From Humisphaera borealis (lineage in GTDB: Bacteria; Planctomycetota; Phycisphaerae; Tepidisphaerales; Tepidisphaeraceae): a DNA stretch of 64,000 nucleotides. Position 1 is the first letter of the stretch. Every line of letters begins with the position of its first letter. The notes below the pieces were generated by a model. The model was given only the letters and a program-made list of their open reading frames with translations. It was not told the DNA's origin and ran no database searches. Location: positions 5,394,001 through 5,458,000 of the forward strand of contig NZ_CP063458.1 in the NCBI RefSeq assembly GCF_015169395.1. Direction: 5' to 3'. Shown here one piece after another: positions 45,843 to 54,205 of this stretch. A program made the translations under genes and the position numbers.

Positions 45843-46949
45843 ATGGCATTGGAAGTCGGAATCGTCGGTCTGCCGAACGTCGGCAAGAGCACCATCTTTA
45901 ACGCCCTCACCGCCGCCGGTGCGCTGGCGGCGAATTACCCGTTCGCCACCATCGAGCCCAACGTCGGCGTGGTGGACGTGCCGGACCCCCGGCTGAAGGT
46001 CATTCACGGGTTCATCAAGACCGACAAGGTCATCCCCGCCGCGCTGCGCGTGGTCGATATCGCCGGCATCGTGAAAGGCGCGAGCACCGGCGAAGGGTTG
46101 GGCAACAAGTTCCTGTCGCACATCCGCGAGGTCGACGCCATTCTGCACGTGGTGCGGTGCTTCGTGAATGAAGACATCATGCACGTGGACGGCAAGGTCG
46201 ATCCGATCGGCGACATCGAAACTATCGATACCGAGCTTGCACTGGCCGACATGGAAACTGTCGGCAGCGCGCTCGATCGGGCGGAGCGGACGGCCCGCTC
46301 CGGCGACAAGGAATCGATCGCCCGCGCCGAAGTGCTTAAAAAGTGCAAAGCGCCGCTCGAAGCCGGCCTACCCGTGCGATCGCTCGACCTGAACGCCGAC
46401 GAGCGCAAGCTCGTCCGCAGCTTAGGTCTGATCACGGCCAAGAAGGTGCTGTACGTCGCCAACGTGGACGAGGCCGACATGCACGGCACCGGCCCGCTGG
46501 TGCAGGTCGTCCGCGACCGCGCGGCGAAGGAAGGCGGCACCGTCGTCCCCGTCTGCGGCAAGCTGGAAAGCGAACTGGCCGAGCTCGGCGGCGATGACCA
46601 GAAGGAAATGCTGCAGAGCATGGGCCTGGAAGAGCCCGCCCTGGCCACCCTCGCCCGCGAGGCCTACAAGCTGCTCGGCTATCACAGCTACTTCACCGCC
46701 GGCGAAATTGAAATCCGCGCGTGGGATATTCCCGTCGGCTGGACCGCCCCGCAGGCCGCCGGCCGCATCCACGGCGACCTGGAAAAGAGCTTCATCAAGG
46801 CCGAGGTTTACACCGTCGAAGACCTGGTGAAGCACAAGACCGAGAAGGCGATCAAGGAAGCCGGGCGGCTGCGACTGGAAGGCAAGGAATACATCATGAA
46901 GGACGGCGATATCGTCCACTTCCAGGCGGGCTTGGCGGGGAAGAAGTAG
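45843..46949 (+). CDS. ychF: Redox-regulated ATPase YchF
   Basis: 368 residues. Obg-like fold: P-loop [20 protein letters not shown] (about 6-25), [17 protein letters not shown] (switch), [20 protein letters not shown], and the coiled part [19 protein letters not shown]. The C-terminal TGS-like domain ends [17 protein letters not shown], with the usual DGDI-x-F-x-x. NKxD is replaced in the family by N-V-x-E; here [12 protein letters not shown]. It prefers ATP and binds the ribosome. Its 5' region holds the AATGACG palindrome and no promoter was named. A perfect 37-base hairpin follows at 46989. Confidence 0.97.
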   Translation: MALEVGIVGLPNVGKSTIFNALTAAGALAANYPFATIEPNVGVVDVPDPRLKVIHGFIKTDKVIPAALRVVDIAGIVKGASTGEGLGNKFLSHIREVDAILHVVRCFVNEDIMHVDGKVDPIGDIETIDTELALADMETVGSALDRAERTARSGDKESIARAEVLKKCKAPLEAGLPVRSLDLNADERKLVRSLGLITAKKVLYVANVDEADMHGTGPLVQVVRDRAAKEGGTVVPVCGKLESELAELGGDDQKEMLQSMGLEEPALATLAREAYKLLGYHSYFTAGEIEIRAWDIPVGWTAPQAAGRIHGDLEKSFIKAEVYTVEDLVKHKTEKAIKEAGRLRLEGKEYIMKDGDIVHFQAGLAGKK

Positions 46950-46988
46950 GCCGGTTACCGACCAGACGCCAAGCAGACGAAACAGCCC

Positions 46989-47077
46989 TGGTGCCACGGG
47001 TCGCCGGTACTCCGGAGACCCGTGCGCTATCGTGCCGTCGGCACGGGTCTCCGGAGTACCGGCGACCCGTGGCACCA
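46989..47077. repeat. Perfect 37-base-arm palindrome after ychF
   Basis: Left arm 46989-47025 (starts TGGTGCCACGGGTCGCCGGT) and right arm 47041-47077 are exact reverse complements, separated by a 15-base loop. This is the longest perfect hairpin seen in the window and lies between the ends of two convergent genes. Confidence 0.97.
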
Positions 47078-47103
47078 TTATCCCCTGCCGGACTTCAATC
47101 CGA

Positions 47104-47841
47104 TCACTTCAGCAAACGTCCCGACTCGGCATCCAGAAACAACGTGCAGTTCGGGTGCTCCTGCAATGCCGACGCAGGGACGTCCGGCGAAACCGGGCCT
47201 TCCATCGCGGCGGCGACGGCATCGGCCTTTCTGGCATCGGGCACGCTGCAGACGATCGCGTCGGCCGACAGGATCTGGCGGATCGACATCGAGATCGCCT
47301 GCTTCGGCACTGCCGACAGCTTGGGGAACCAGCCTTCGCCGAGTTGCTGCCGGCGGCAGGCCTCATCGAGTTCGACGACGTGGTAGGGCGCTTCGGTCTC
47401 AAAGTCCGCCGGCGGGTCGTTGAACGCCAGGTGGCCGTTCTCGCCGATGCCGCAGAACAGCACATCGATCCGCCGATCGGCGATCAAACCCGACAGCCGG
47501 GCACATTCGGCGGCGGGGTCGGCGTCGCCCTGGATCGGATGAAACGCCAGCGGCGGAACCGGCAGTCGGCTGATGAAACGCTCGGCGAGATACCGTCGAA
47601 ACGACGCCGGATGGGTTGCGGGCAGGCCGACATACTCGTCGAGGTGAAGGACTTCGACCTTCGCCCAGTCGATGTCCGGCTCGGCGACCAGCGCTTCGTA
47701 CATCTCAAACTGAGACGCGCCGGTGGCAACGACGATCGTCGCGTTGCCATTCGCCGCCAGTGCCTCGCGCAGCAGGAATGCCCCCTGGCTGGCGGCACGA
47801 CGGCCGAGATCCTGCTTGGTCTTGCTGATCCAGATTTTCAT
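47104..47841 (-). CDS. nagB: Glucosamine-6-phosphate deaminase
   Basis: 245 residues from ATG 47841 ([20 protein letters not shown]). Family marks: [37 protein letters not shown] (HLDEY), [32 protein letters not shown] ([12 protein letters not shown], with catalytic residues), and [20 protein letters not shown]. The enzyme converts glucosamine-6-phosphate to fructose-6-phosphate and ammonia, opening amino sugars to glycolysis. NagA, NagE or a regulator are not in the window. It overlaps no other gene; a 22-base-arm hairpin lies just upstream at 47846. Cytoplasmic. Confidence 0.93.
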   Translation of the reverse strand: MKIWISKTKQDLGRRAASQGAFLLREALAANGNATIVVATGASQFEMYEALVAEPDIDWAKVEVLHLDEYVGLPATHPASFRRYLAERFISRLPVPPLAFHPIQGDADPAAECARLSGLIADRRIDVLFCGIGENGHLAFNDPPADFETEAPYHVVELDEACRRQQLGEGWFPKLSAVPKQAISMSIRQILSADAIVCSVPDARKADAVAAAMEGPVSPDVPASALQEHPNCTLFLDAESGRLLK

Positions 47842-47845
47842 GTTG

Positions 47846-47917
47846 TGTAGCCGTCGAGCTTGCTCGCCGCGTTTTCCCCAACGTGTGCAGACGCTGCGAG
47901 CAAGCTCGCTCGCTACA
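47846..47917. repeat. 22-base-arm palindrome between nagB and rfbC
   Basis: TGTAGCCGTCGAGCTTGCTC (47846) pairs with GCGAGCAAGCTCGCTCGCTA (47896) with two mismatches over 22 bases. Confidence 0.85.
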
Positions 47918-47959
47918 CGGGCAGGTTTCACCACCGGCAAGACTCACCAGCGGCAAATC

Positions 47960-48526
47960 TCACCATGCGACGGGGTTGGCCTTGTAGGTGGCGAACGCCA
48001 TCCCCTTTTCGTCACGAGCGCTGATCGTCGGCTTGCCGCCGGGCAGTTCGGCCAGCGGCCAGGCAACAGCCAGTTCCGCGTCGTCCCACTTGATGCCCCC
48101 TTCGCCGGGCGGGTTGTAGGGGTTGGTCACCTTGTAGAGCACGTCGGCCGACTCCGTGCCGAGCACACAAAAGCCGTGGGCGAAGCCTGGCGGAATCCAG
48201 AGGAGTTTGCCGTTCATGTCGCTCAGCTCGACGCCGTAATGCTGACCGTAGGTTTTGCTGCCGGCGCGGACATCCACGGCGACATCCCAGATCCGCCCGC
48301 GAATACATCCGACGAGCTTTCCCTGGGGCGGCGTGTGCTGGTAGTGCAGCCCGCGGAGAACGCCGGGGGCCGAGCGCGAATGGTTGTCCTGTGCGAAGTG
48401 CGTCGGCAGGCCTGCTTCGGCGAAGCGCGCTTCGTGAAAGCGCTCGACGAAGAACCCGCGGGCATCGCCGAAGAGCTTGAGCTCGACCAGGACCAGGCCT
48501 TGGATTTCCAGATGGGTGAACTTCAT
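47960..48526 (-). CDS. rfbC: dTDP-4-dehydrorhamnose 3,5-epimerase
   Basis: 188 residues. The conserved start is KFTHLEIQGLVLVELKLFGD and ARGFFVERFHEARFAEAGLP. FAQDNHSRSAPGVLRGLHYQ carries the catalytic His (H61). KLVGCIRGRIWDVAVDVRAG and LWIPPGFAHGFCVLGTESAD complete the cupin-like site, with FAHGF. It inverts C3 and C5 of dTDP-4-keto-glucose in dTDP-rhamnose synthesis. The other genes of the pathway (rfbA, B, D) are absent from this window, so they must lie elsewhere. On the same strand as nagB, 118 bases away, separated by a hairpin, so separate transcription is possible. Confidence 0.95.
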   Translation of the reverse strand: MKFTHLEIQGLVLVELKLFGDARGFFVERFHEARFAEAGLPTHFAQDNHSRSAPGVLRGLHYQHTPPQGKLVGCIRGRIWDVAVDVRAGSKTYGQHYGVELSDMNGKLLWIPPGFAHGFCVLGTESADVLYKVTNPYNPPGEGGIKWDDAELAVAWPLAELPGGKPTISARDEKGMAFATYKANPVAW

Positions 48527-48676
48527 GCGGCTGTCTCAAATCAGTGGAAGGCGGGCGAATCCGTTGCGCCCGGAACGCGGGAAGATATAGCCGGAAGCAA
48601 AGGCTTTGTCGCGGTGCGCCGCGACGAACGTTGACACTTCCCGCAGGGGGCGCCTTGGCGGTCGCCTGGGTCACAT

Positions 48677-48766
48677 GTAGGGTCCGCCTTGGCGGACGCG
48701 AACACGCGACCGGGACAATTTCGGGAAAGCGCGCGAGCCCAACGCGTCCGCCAAGGCGGACCCTAC
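48677..48766. repeat. GTAGGGTCC palindrome, copy 2
   Basis: Perfect 23-base arms 48677-48699 and 48744-48766, loop of 44 bases. The right arm ends exactly at the last codons of the esterase gene (stop at 48763). Confidence 0.93.
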
Positions 48767-49701
48767 GGGAGCTTTGCCAGCGCATCGACCACCGGCCGTA
48801 CCCAGCCGGTGTTCCAGTGGTGCTTCACGCGAAGGTCGTTGTTGAAGACGTGTTTGATCTTCAGCCGGTCCAGTTCGACGTGGAAGGTTGCGGTGTGCGG
48901 GCGGTCTTTGAAGCGGGCGGGCGGGTTCGGGCCGAACGAGTCTTCGCCGGCGATCACCAGCCGGGTGCGGGTCTGAAAGTCGGGGTCGGCGTTTTCGATC
49001 AACCGCAGGGGGCGGTATTCGGAGAAGACTTCCTTCGTGCCGAAGTGGTCTGCCGTCCCGAACAGGCCCAAGTCACGGTCTTCCATCATCAGCGGGGCAT
49101 CCCACGCACCGGCGCAGCCGAACACCTTCGGGTTGCGAAGGATCAACGACATCGCGCCGAAGCCCGATTTGCTGAAGCCGACCAGCAGCCGCCCGTTGGC
49201 ATCACCGGGGGTGACGTACAGCGATTCGATCGCCGGCACGACGGCGTTCAGCAGGTAGGCCTCGTGGCGAATGCCGGCGTCTTTGGCATGACGTCCGAAC
49301 CAGGGGAGCGTGTCGAACGTGGGGTACACGCAGATCAGGTTGTGCCGGTCGTGGATCTGCGTCTTGATCGCCTCGGCGACCGGATCGCCCCATCGGGTGC
49401 CGAGGCCGGCCTCCACCGGAAGCATGTAGAGCACGCGCGTCGGCTTACCGGCGTCGTGCTTCGCCGGCAACAGGATGCGCACGGGGTTCTGCGCCTGTCG
49501 CAGCCAGGGGCTCTCGATCACGCACTGCAGCACCGGCCCGCCGGCGAGCGGCGTCGGCTTCTCGACGATGCGGAACGGTGCCGGCCCGGCGCTCGTCGGG
49601 CTCGAAGCATCCGCAGCGAACAGACGCTCAGAGCACGGCAAGAGGATGCCGCCTGTTGCCGATGCACAGAGACGCAGAAATCGCCTTCGATGGGTGTTCA
49701 T
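48763..49701 (-). CDS. Exported alpha/beta hydrolase (esterase D-like)
   Basis: 312 residues. Tat-like signal NTHRRRFLRLCASATGGILL. Alpha/beta-hydrolase core: VLYMLPVEAGLGTRWGDPVA, nucleophile elbow LLVGFSKSGFGAMSLILRNP (G-F-S-K-S-G with Ser catalytic), CAGAWDAPLMMED (Asp region) and LRVKHHWNTGWVRPVVDALA with the His near the end. It resembles the S-formylglutathione hydrolase/esterase D group; the export signal makes a xenobiotic or polymer esterase more likely than a formaldehyde enzyme, inferred. Its stop codon is overlapped by the GTAGGGTCC palindrome at 48677-48766. Confidence 0.85.
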   Translation of the reverse strand: MNTHRRRFLRLCASATGGILLPCSERLFAADASSPTSAGPAPFRIVEKPTPLAGGPVLQCVIESPWLRQAQNPVRILLPAKHDAGKPTRVLYMLPVEAGLGTRWGDPVAEAIKTQIHDRHNLICVYPTFDTLPWFGRHAKDAGIRHEAYLLNAVVPAIESLYVTPGDANGRLLVGFSKSGFGAMSLILRNPKVFGCAGAWDAPLMMEDRDLGLFGTADHFGTKEVFSEYRPLRLIENADPDFQTRTRLVIAGEDSFGPNPPARFKDRPHTATFHVELDRLKIKHVFNNDLRVKHHWNTGWVRPVVDALAKLP

Positions 49702-49750
49702 GACGCTGCCTCTAAAGCGGTTCTGACGACGGTGTATCGGGATGGCGCAT

Positions 49751-49812
49751 TTGTGGTGCGGGCTTCAGCCTGCACATTCGGGTGCGGGTGCAGGCTGAAG
49801 CCCGCACCACAA
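49751..49812. repeat. Perfect 25-base-arm palindrome
   Basis: Left arm 49751-49775 (TTGTGGTGCGGGCTTCAGCC...) and right arm 49788-49812 are exact complements with a 12-base loop. It shares the opening TTGTGGTGC with the palindrome at 33629. Confidence 0.96.
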
Positions 49813-49842
49813 CAAGGCCGCTACACCGACCCAAGATCCGGT

Positions 49843-52599
49843 CTACTTGGCCGTTTTCCCGCCCGGCGGACCGGGGTCGGGCTCGAAACCGAAGGCGATG
49901 TCGGACTGCTCGTAGGCGTCCTCGGCGTAGGTCGCCGTGTCGTCGTCTTCCTGGATGACCCACTGGTCGTGGACGACAGACTCCTGGCCGACTTCGCCGG
50001 GCAGCGCCTCATACGGCGACTCGGGATTCGCGGCCTCGGCGGCCGGATGCCCGGCGACTTCCGCGGGGGCCAGGCCGGAAGGCTCGACTTCCGAGACTTC
50101 CGGATAAGGCTGGCCGTCGGCGTACTGTGCCTCAGGCGCGTGTGGTGATTCGACAGCGTATTGCGGCTCGGGATCGTACTGGCCCTGCTCGGCGGCTTCC
50201 GGCTGTTCGTAGCCTTCGACGGCTTGGTCGGCGTACTCGCCGGGGGCGGCGTAACCCTCTTCTGCGTAGCCTTCGGCCGGCTGTTCGTAGGCCGCCTCTT
50301 GCTGCTCCGGGGCTTCCGGCGGCGGGCCGCCGAGGGGTGCCTGAATCAGTTCTTCCAATGGCGCGATCATGTTGCCCAGATGGCCGTCTGCCAGCGGCAG
50401 ATGTGCCAGGGTCTCCGGCAGCGGCGGCAGGGCGCGGAGCGTGGGTGCCTTTCCCTTCCCCAGCCGTTTGGGGTCCTGCAACCGATAGCTGAGCTGCGCC
50501 GCCAGCGATTTAAGCCGTACCGTCGATACCCGCGCCGTCGTGGCACAGGTTTCCTGCAGCTTCATCTCCTCCTGGTACGACCGCGAGTACTTCGGCGGCA
50601 CGACCATGTTGCCGGTCTCGGTGTCCCGACCGGACTTGCTCATGATGTCGGCAACCTTCTTCTTCGACGCGGCGTGCTTCTGCTTGCAGTCGTTGATCGT
50701 CGCCACCAGTTGCGGGATCGTCGCCGAGCAGCGGTGGAGCAAAAAGTAGGTCGCCAGGCGTTCCTTCCAGGTGCTGAGCGCCGCCAGGTCGACGATGATG
50801 TGCCGCCACCGCCGGGCCGCACCGGCGAGTTCCTCCTCCATCGACTTTTTGACTTCCGGTCGCGACAGCACGCGGCAGACCTTGCCGGCCCAGCTTTGCG
50901 AATCGCCGTTGTACGCGGCGAACTTCTGCACCGTTTCGATCGTCGACCGCCGCAGGTATTCCAGCAGGACGACCAGGTCGTCGCAGCGGTCAGTCATCAG
51001 GAACTTGGTGGGGATCGTCCGCTTGACCGGCTGGCCGTGCTCGTCGACCTCGACTTCTTCATCCGGGCCGGGCGGCGGGGCGGGGAGCGCCACCAGCATG
51101 GCGCCGTTGGCGTTGGTCGTCAGGGGCTTGTCACGCTTGTGGTCCCACAGCTCGATCGTTTTGCCGGAATTGTTGCGAATGAGCAGTTCGCCGGCACCGA
51201 GATCGACCGATTGCTCAAACTGATACGGGCCGAACCGGCTGCCCTGTCGCTCGATGTAGTAGGCATGAATGCCTTCGGCGCCGTTCTGGCGGATCAATCG
51301 TTCGATCAGCCGGGCCTTCTCGGCCATGTCCATGTACTCGCGCCAGCGGACGGCGACTTCCAGCGCCGACGCCTCGCTGCCGGCGCGGTTGAGCACCGGC
51401 TCAAAGTCGGCGAGCGTGGCCGCCGCCTCTTTCTTCGCCCCGGCCGCGTCGGATTCGCCGGAATTGATCTCTCGATCCAGCCGCTTGCCCAGCATCGAGT
51501 CCGTCGGAATCAGCGACGGCGGCATCTGCTTTTCAACCGCTTCGACGGCCGACCGGATCGCCGCGAACTTCTTCTCGGCGTCGTCGATCATCTTCGGCAT
51601 CGAGAACTGCAACGGCTGCAGCTTGGCGGCGGGGGGGATTAGCTTGAGCGCGGCCATCGGCTCGTCCGGGTCGGCGGCAGGCACCAGGCCGGCCAGCTTG
51701 TCGATCTCACCGGTCAGCGGCGCTTTGGCTGCCGCTAGCGACTTGACCGCCTGCCGCAGCGCCGCGATCCGCCGGCGTCGTTCGCGGACGTAGTCGTACA
51801 GCGGCGACATCGACACCAGTTCCCGCGCCGCCTCGTCCAGGTCGCTCGCGACCGACTGCAAGTGCTCCGGAACGTCGTTCTCCATGAACAGGTTAAGCGC
51901 CAGACGGGTCTTATTGGCGTAATTCCGGAGTGTCAGCGGGTCGGGCGCCGAGTTGCCGAACAGGGATGACTGCGTCGCCAGGATCGACTGCTTCATCGAT
52001 TCCAGCGATTGCGGCCCGTACTTGCAGATGCGCTCCAGCGGCTCGCCGCCGGCCTGCGGCGACAGGTTCGCCTGTCCGTCGATCGGCAGGATGCTGTGGT
52101 TGGCGGTCAGCCATTCCATTGCCGCGGGGTTCACGGCGTAGTCGGGGTCGTAGCTTCGGTACGCCAGTACGTCGCCGACTTTGCGGATCAGCCCCAGCAG
52201 CGTTTCATTCGGGTGCCAGAGGCCCTCGAGGTAGAGCCCTTCGTACGACACGTTGGGATGGAAGATCGCGGTCATCGGCTTGACGACCGGCGCCTGGTTC
52301 GGAAAGCCCGGCGGCAGCGCGATCTGCACCGAAGCATTGGCGACGTACTCGAGCTGGCTCGTCCGCGGGTTGACGATGACCGTCGTCAAACGGAAGTCCA
52401 CCTGGTACGACGACGGCGGGTCACCTTCGAGGGGCGACAGCGTGACATGCGGGTGGTACGCGAACGCCCGCTGCAATCGCCGCCACTCGTTTTCCATCCG
52501 CGCCAGCTGGTCGGACGACCAGGTGACTTCGGCGTAGGGATCGCCTCCGACTTGGGGGGGAGTTTGACCGTAGGCGTCGTCCTGGGGGTTGTTCCACAT
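49843..52599 (-). CDS. Ubiquitin-conjugating-enzyme (E2)-like protein lacking the catalytic cysteine
   Basis: 918 residues. Residues about 35-168 have an E2/UBC-like layout: an N-terminal helix (RMENEWRRLQRAF), beta strands to ASVQIALPPGFPNQAPVV, then TAIFHPNVSYEGLYLEGLWH with the HPN signature (114-116), ETLLGLIRKVGDVLAYRSY and DYAVNPAAMEWL. In E2 enzymes the active-site Cys lies eight residues after HPN (HPN-x-x-x-x-G-x-I-C-L); here this is G-L-Y-L and no Cys occurs before about residue 193, so conjugation activity is unlikely. The rest is mostly helical (about 200-440) with a GIHAYYIERQGSRFGPYQF module, then an acidic Tyr-rich tail of about 150 residues. No E1, JAB or ubiquitin-like gene is nearby. 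Confidence 0.75.
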   Translation of the reverse strand: MWNNPQDDAYGQTPPQVGGDPYAEVTWSSDQLARMENEWRRLQRAFAYHPHVTLSPLEGDPPSSYQVDFRLTTVIVNPRTSQLEYVANASVQIALPPGFPNQAPVVKPMTAIFHPNVSYEGLYLEGLWHPNETLLGLIRKVGDVLAYRSYDPDYAVNPAAMEWLTANHSILPIDGQANLSPQAGGEPLERICKYGPQSLESMKQSILATQSSLFGNSAPDPLTLRNYANKTRLALNLFMENDVPEHLQSVASDLDEAARELVSMSPLYDYVRERRRRIAALRQAVKSLAAAKAPLTGEIDKLAGLVPAADPDEPMAALKLIPPAAKLQPLQFSMPKMIDDAEKKFAAIRSAVEAVEKQMPPSLIPTDSMLGKRLDREINSGESDAAGAKKEAAATLADFEPVLNRAGSEASALEVAVRWREYMDMAEKARLIERLIRQNGAEGIHAYYIERQGSRFGPYQFEQSVDLGAGELLIRNNSGKTIELWDHKRDKPLTTNANGAMLVALPAPPPGPDEEVEVDEHGQPVKRTIPTKFLMTDRCDDLVVLLEYLRRSTIETVQKFAAYNGDSQSWAGKVCRVLSRPEVKKSMEEELAGAARRWRHIIVDLAALSTWKERLATYFLLHRCSATIPQLVATINDCKQKHAASKKKVADIMSKSGRDTETGNMVVPPKYSRSYQEEMKLQETCATTARVSTVRLKSLAAQLSYRLQDPKRLGKGKAPTLRALPPLPETLAHLPLADGHLGNMIAPLEELIQAPLGGPPPEAPEQQEAAYEQPAEGYAEEGYAAPGEYADQAVEGYEQPEAAEQGQYDPEPQYAVESPHAPEAQYADGQPYPEVSEVEPSGLAPAEVAGHPAAEAANPESPYEALPGEVGQESVVHDQWVIQEDDDTATYAEDAYEQSDIAFGFEPDPGPPGGKTAK

Positions 52600-52722
52600 T
52601 CTGATGCTGCTGCCAGGGGAGGAAGGTTCGATGTCTCGTGCCCGGCGCTGCTTACGCCCGGCTTCTTGGACCGCATCGAGAGTATACCATCGATCGGCGA
52701 GGGGCGAAGACAGAGGTTTGCG

Positions 52723-52803
52723 GATTGAGAATGGAGGATTGAGGATTGAAAACGCCGCTTTGGTGTGCGGCGACCCTCGATCCTCGATCCTCGATCCTCA
52801 ATC
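52723..52803. repeat. GGATTGA-word palindrome
   Basis: GATTGAGAATGGAGGATTGA (52723) and GCGGCGACCCTCGATCCTCG... to CAATC (52803) form an imperfect inverted repeat of about 36 bases per arm; the seven-base word GGATTGA or GGATCGA recurs in both arms. Confidence 0.85.
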
Positions 52804-52828
52804 GTCCAGTTCCCCGCCACGCACTTCC

Positions 52829-53791
52829 TCATCGCCCGATCAGCGCCTTCACTTCCGGCGATCCGAGGTTTTCCTTGGTGATCACGATCACGCCGGTATC
52901 GACATTCGGTTCCACCGGCTTGCCGTCGAGCTTGTTGACGATCACCTTGACCGACTCATACCCCATCTTCTCAGGGTTCTGGGCCACCAGACCCTGGATT
53001 TTGCCCTCCTCCATCGCCTTGAGCAGCGGCACCGACTTGTCGAACCCGACAAACTTCACCTTCTGGCTTTCGCCGGCGAGGCCGGCGCGTTCCAGTGCGT
53101 TCAGCATGCCCTGCGTGCTGGATTCGTTCGGGCAGAAGATGCCATCGGCATCACGAAGCACGTCGAGCATCGACTCGGCCTTCTTCTGGGCGCTGTCGGC
53201 GGTCGCGCCGGCGTATTGGTTGGACGAGATCAGCGTGATGCCGGGCGCTTCCTTCATCGCGTCCATAAAGCCCGCCTCTCGCTCGGCGGTGCTGGCGCTG
53301 TTTTCCTGGTAGCGAAGCAGGACGACCTTGCCCTTGCCCCCGAGCACCTCGGCCAGCCGTTTGCCGCCGAGATAGCCACCCTTCTTGTTGTCGGTGGCGA
53401 CGAGCGAGATGAAGTCCTTGTTCAGTTCGCCGGCCAGGGGCGAATCCATGATGACCACGGGAATCTTCTTACCCGCCGCCTGCTGAACCGGGCGGAGTAG
53501 CGCCTTGTCGTCGAGCGGCGCCAGGACAATGCCGGCGACGCCATCGGTGACCATTTGCTCGACAATCTGGATCTGCCCCGCGCGGTCGTCTTCCTTGAGC
53601 GGGCCTTTCCAAATGATCTCGACGTTCATCTCGGCGGCCGCCTTCTTCGCGCCGGCCTCGACGCCTTTCCAGTGTTCGTGGGTGGTGCCCTTCGGGATGA
53701 CGCCGATCTGCCGTTTGCCGGAGCCGGACTCCTTGCAGCCGACAAACGCGAGAACGGACACACACAGCGAAAGTGCGAGCAGGCGGTTCAT
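52829..53791 (-). CDS. Sugar-binding lipoprotein of ABC transport type (substrate-binding protein)
   Basis: 320 residues from ATG 53791, which has GGAGGAAC three bases upstream, a strong site. Lipoprotein signal RLLALSLCVSVLAFVGCKES with lipobox F-V-G-C. Periplasmic binding fold type 1: QIGVIPKGTTHEHWKGVEAG, IVLAPLDDKALLRPVQQAAG, IPVVIMDSPLAGELNKDF, VATDNKKGGYLGGKRLAEVL, and DGIFCPNESSTQGMLNAL are typical of the ribose/galactose (RbsB-like) family. No permease or ATPase gene is nearby, so it is an orphan that must work with a distant transporter or as a sensor partner. Confidence 0.92.
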   Translation of the reverse strand: MNRLLALSLCVSVLAFVGCKESGSGKRQIGVIPKGTTHEHWKGVEAGAKKAAAEMNVEIIWKGPLKEDDRAGQIQIVEQMVTDGVAGIVLAPLDDKALLRPVQQAAGKKIPVVIMDSPLAGELNKDFISLVATDNKKGGYLGGKRLAEVLGGKGKVVLLRYQENSASTAEREAGFMDAMKEAPGITLISSNQYAGATADSAQKKAESMLDVLRDADGIFCPNESSTQGMLNALERAGLAGESQKVKFVGFDKSVPLLKAMEEGKIQGLVAQNPEKMGYESVKVIVNKLDGKPVEPNVDTGVIVITKENLGSPEVKALIGR

Positions 53792-53897
53792 GATGTTCCT
53801 CCGCGACCGAGATGCCCGGCTGCCACGCCGGTGAGAGGGTGGTTTAGCAGAGGGTCTGCCGGGATGCAATTTCGGGCTTTCGACGGCGGAAGAAGGC

Positions 53898-54178
53898 AGA
53901 TCACCACGGAGGCACGGAGACACGGAGGGCAACTCGACTACGACGTCGTCTGCGAAAAGATTTGGGGAACCACAGATGCACACAGATCTGCACAGATCAG
54001 ATGCGTCGGAGATGCATGAGCCAAAACGGACGGACACGGATGTGCCGCAGCAAATAGTGATTGCTGCCTGTCTCGACTATCTGTGCAGATCTGTGTGCAT
54101 CTGTGGTTCCTCCCGTGTTTGCTCAGAGGACGTCGTAGTCGAGTTGCCCTCCGTGTCTCCGTGCCACCGTGGTGATCT
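53898..54178. repeat. Large palindrome with ~100-base arms
   Basis: AGATCACCACGGAGGCACGG at 53898 is answered by TCCGTGCCACCGTGGTGATC at 54158-54177; the pairing continues through AACTCGACTACGACGTC (53931-53947) and GAACCACAGATGCACACAGA (53967-53986), with internal mismatches. The arms are built of CACGGAG and ACACAGATC words. It fills the gap between the sugar-binding protein and the helicase gene. Confidence 0.9.
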
Positions 54179-54205
54179 CTCCCGCCGTGCATAGAATGCC
54201 ATCCC

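Noticed and set aside
50161-51642. 493-codon plus-strand open frame opposite the E2-like gene
   Set aside because: Arg-rich shadow without start signal; the minus strand encodes a full-length protein with recognisable parts.
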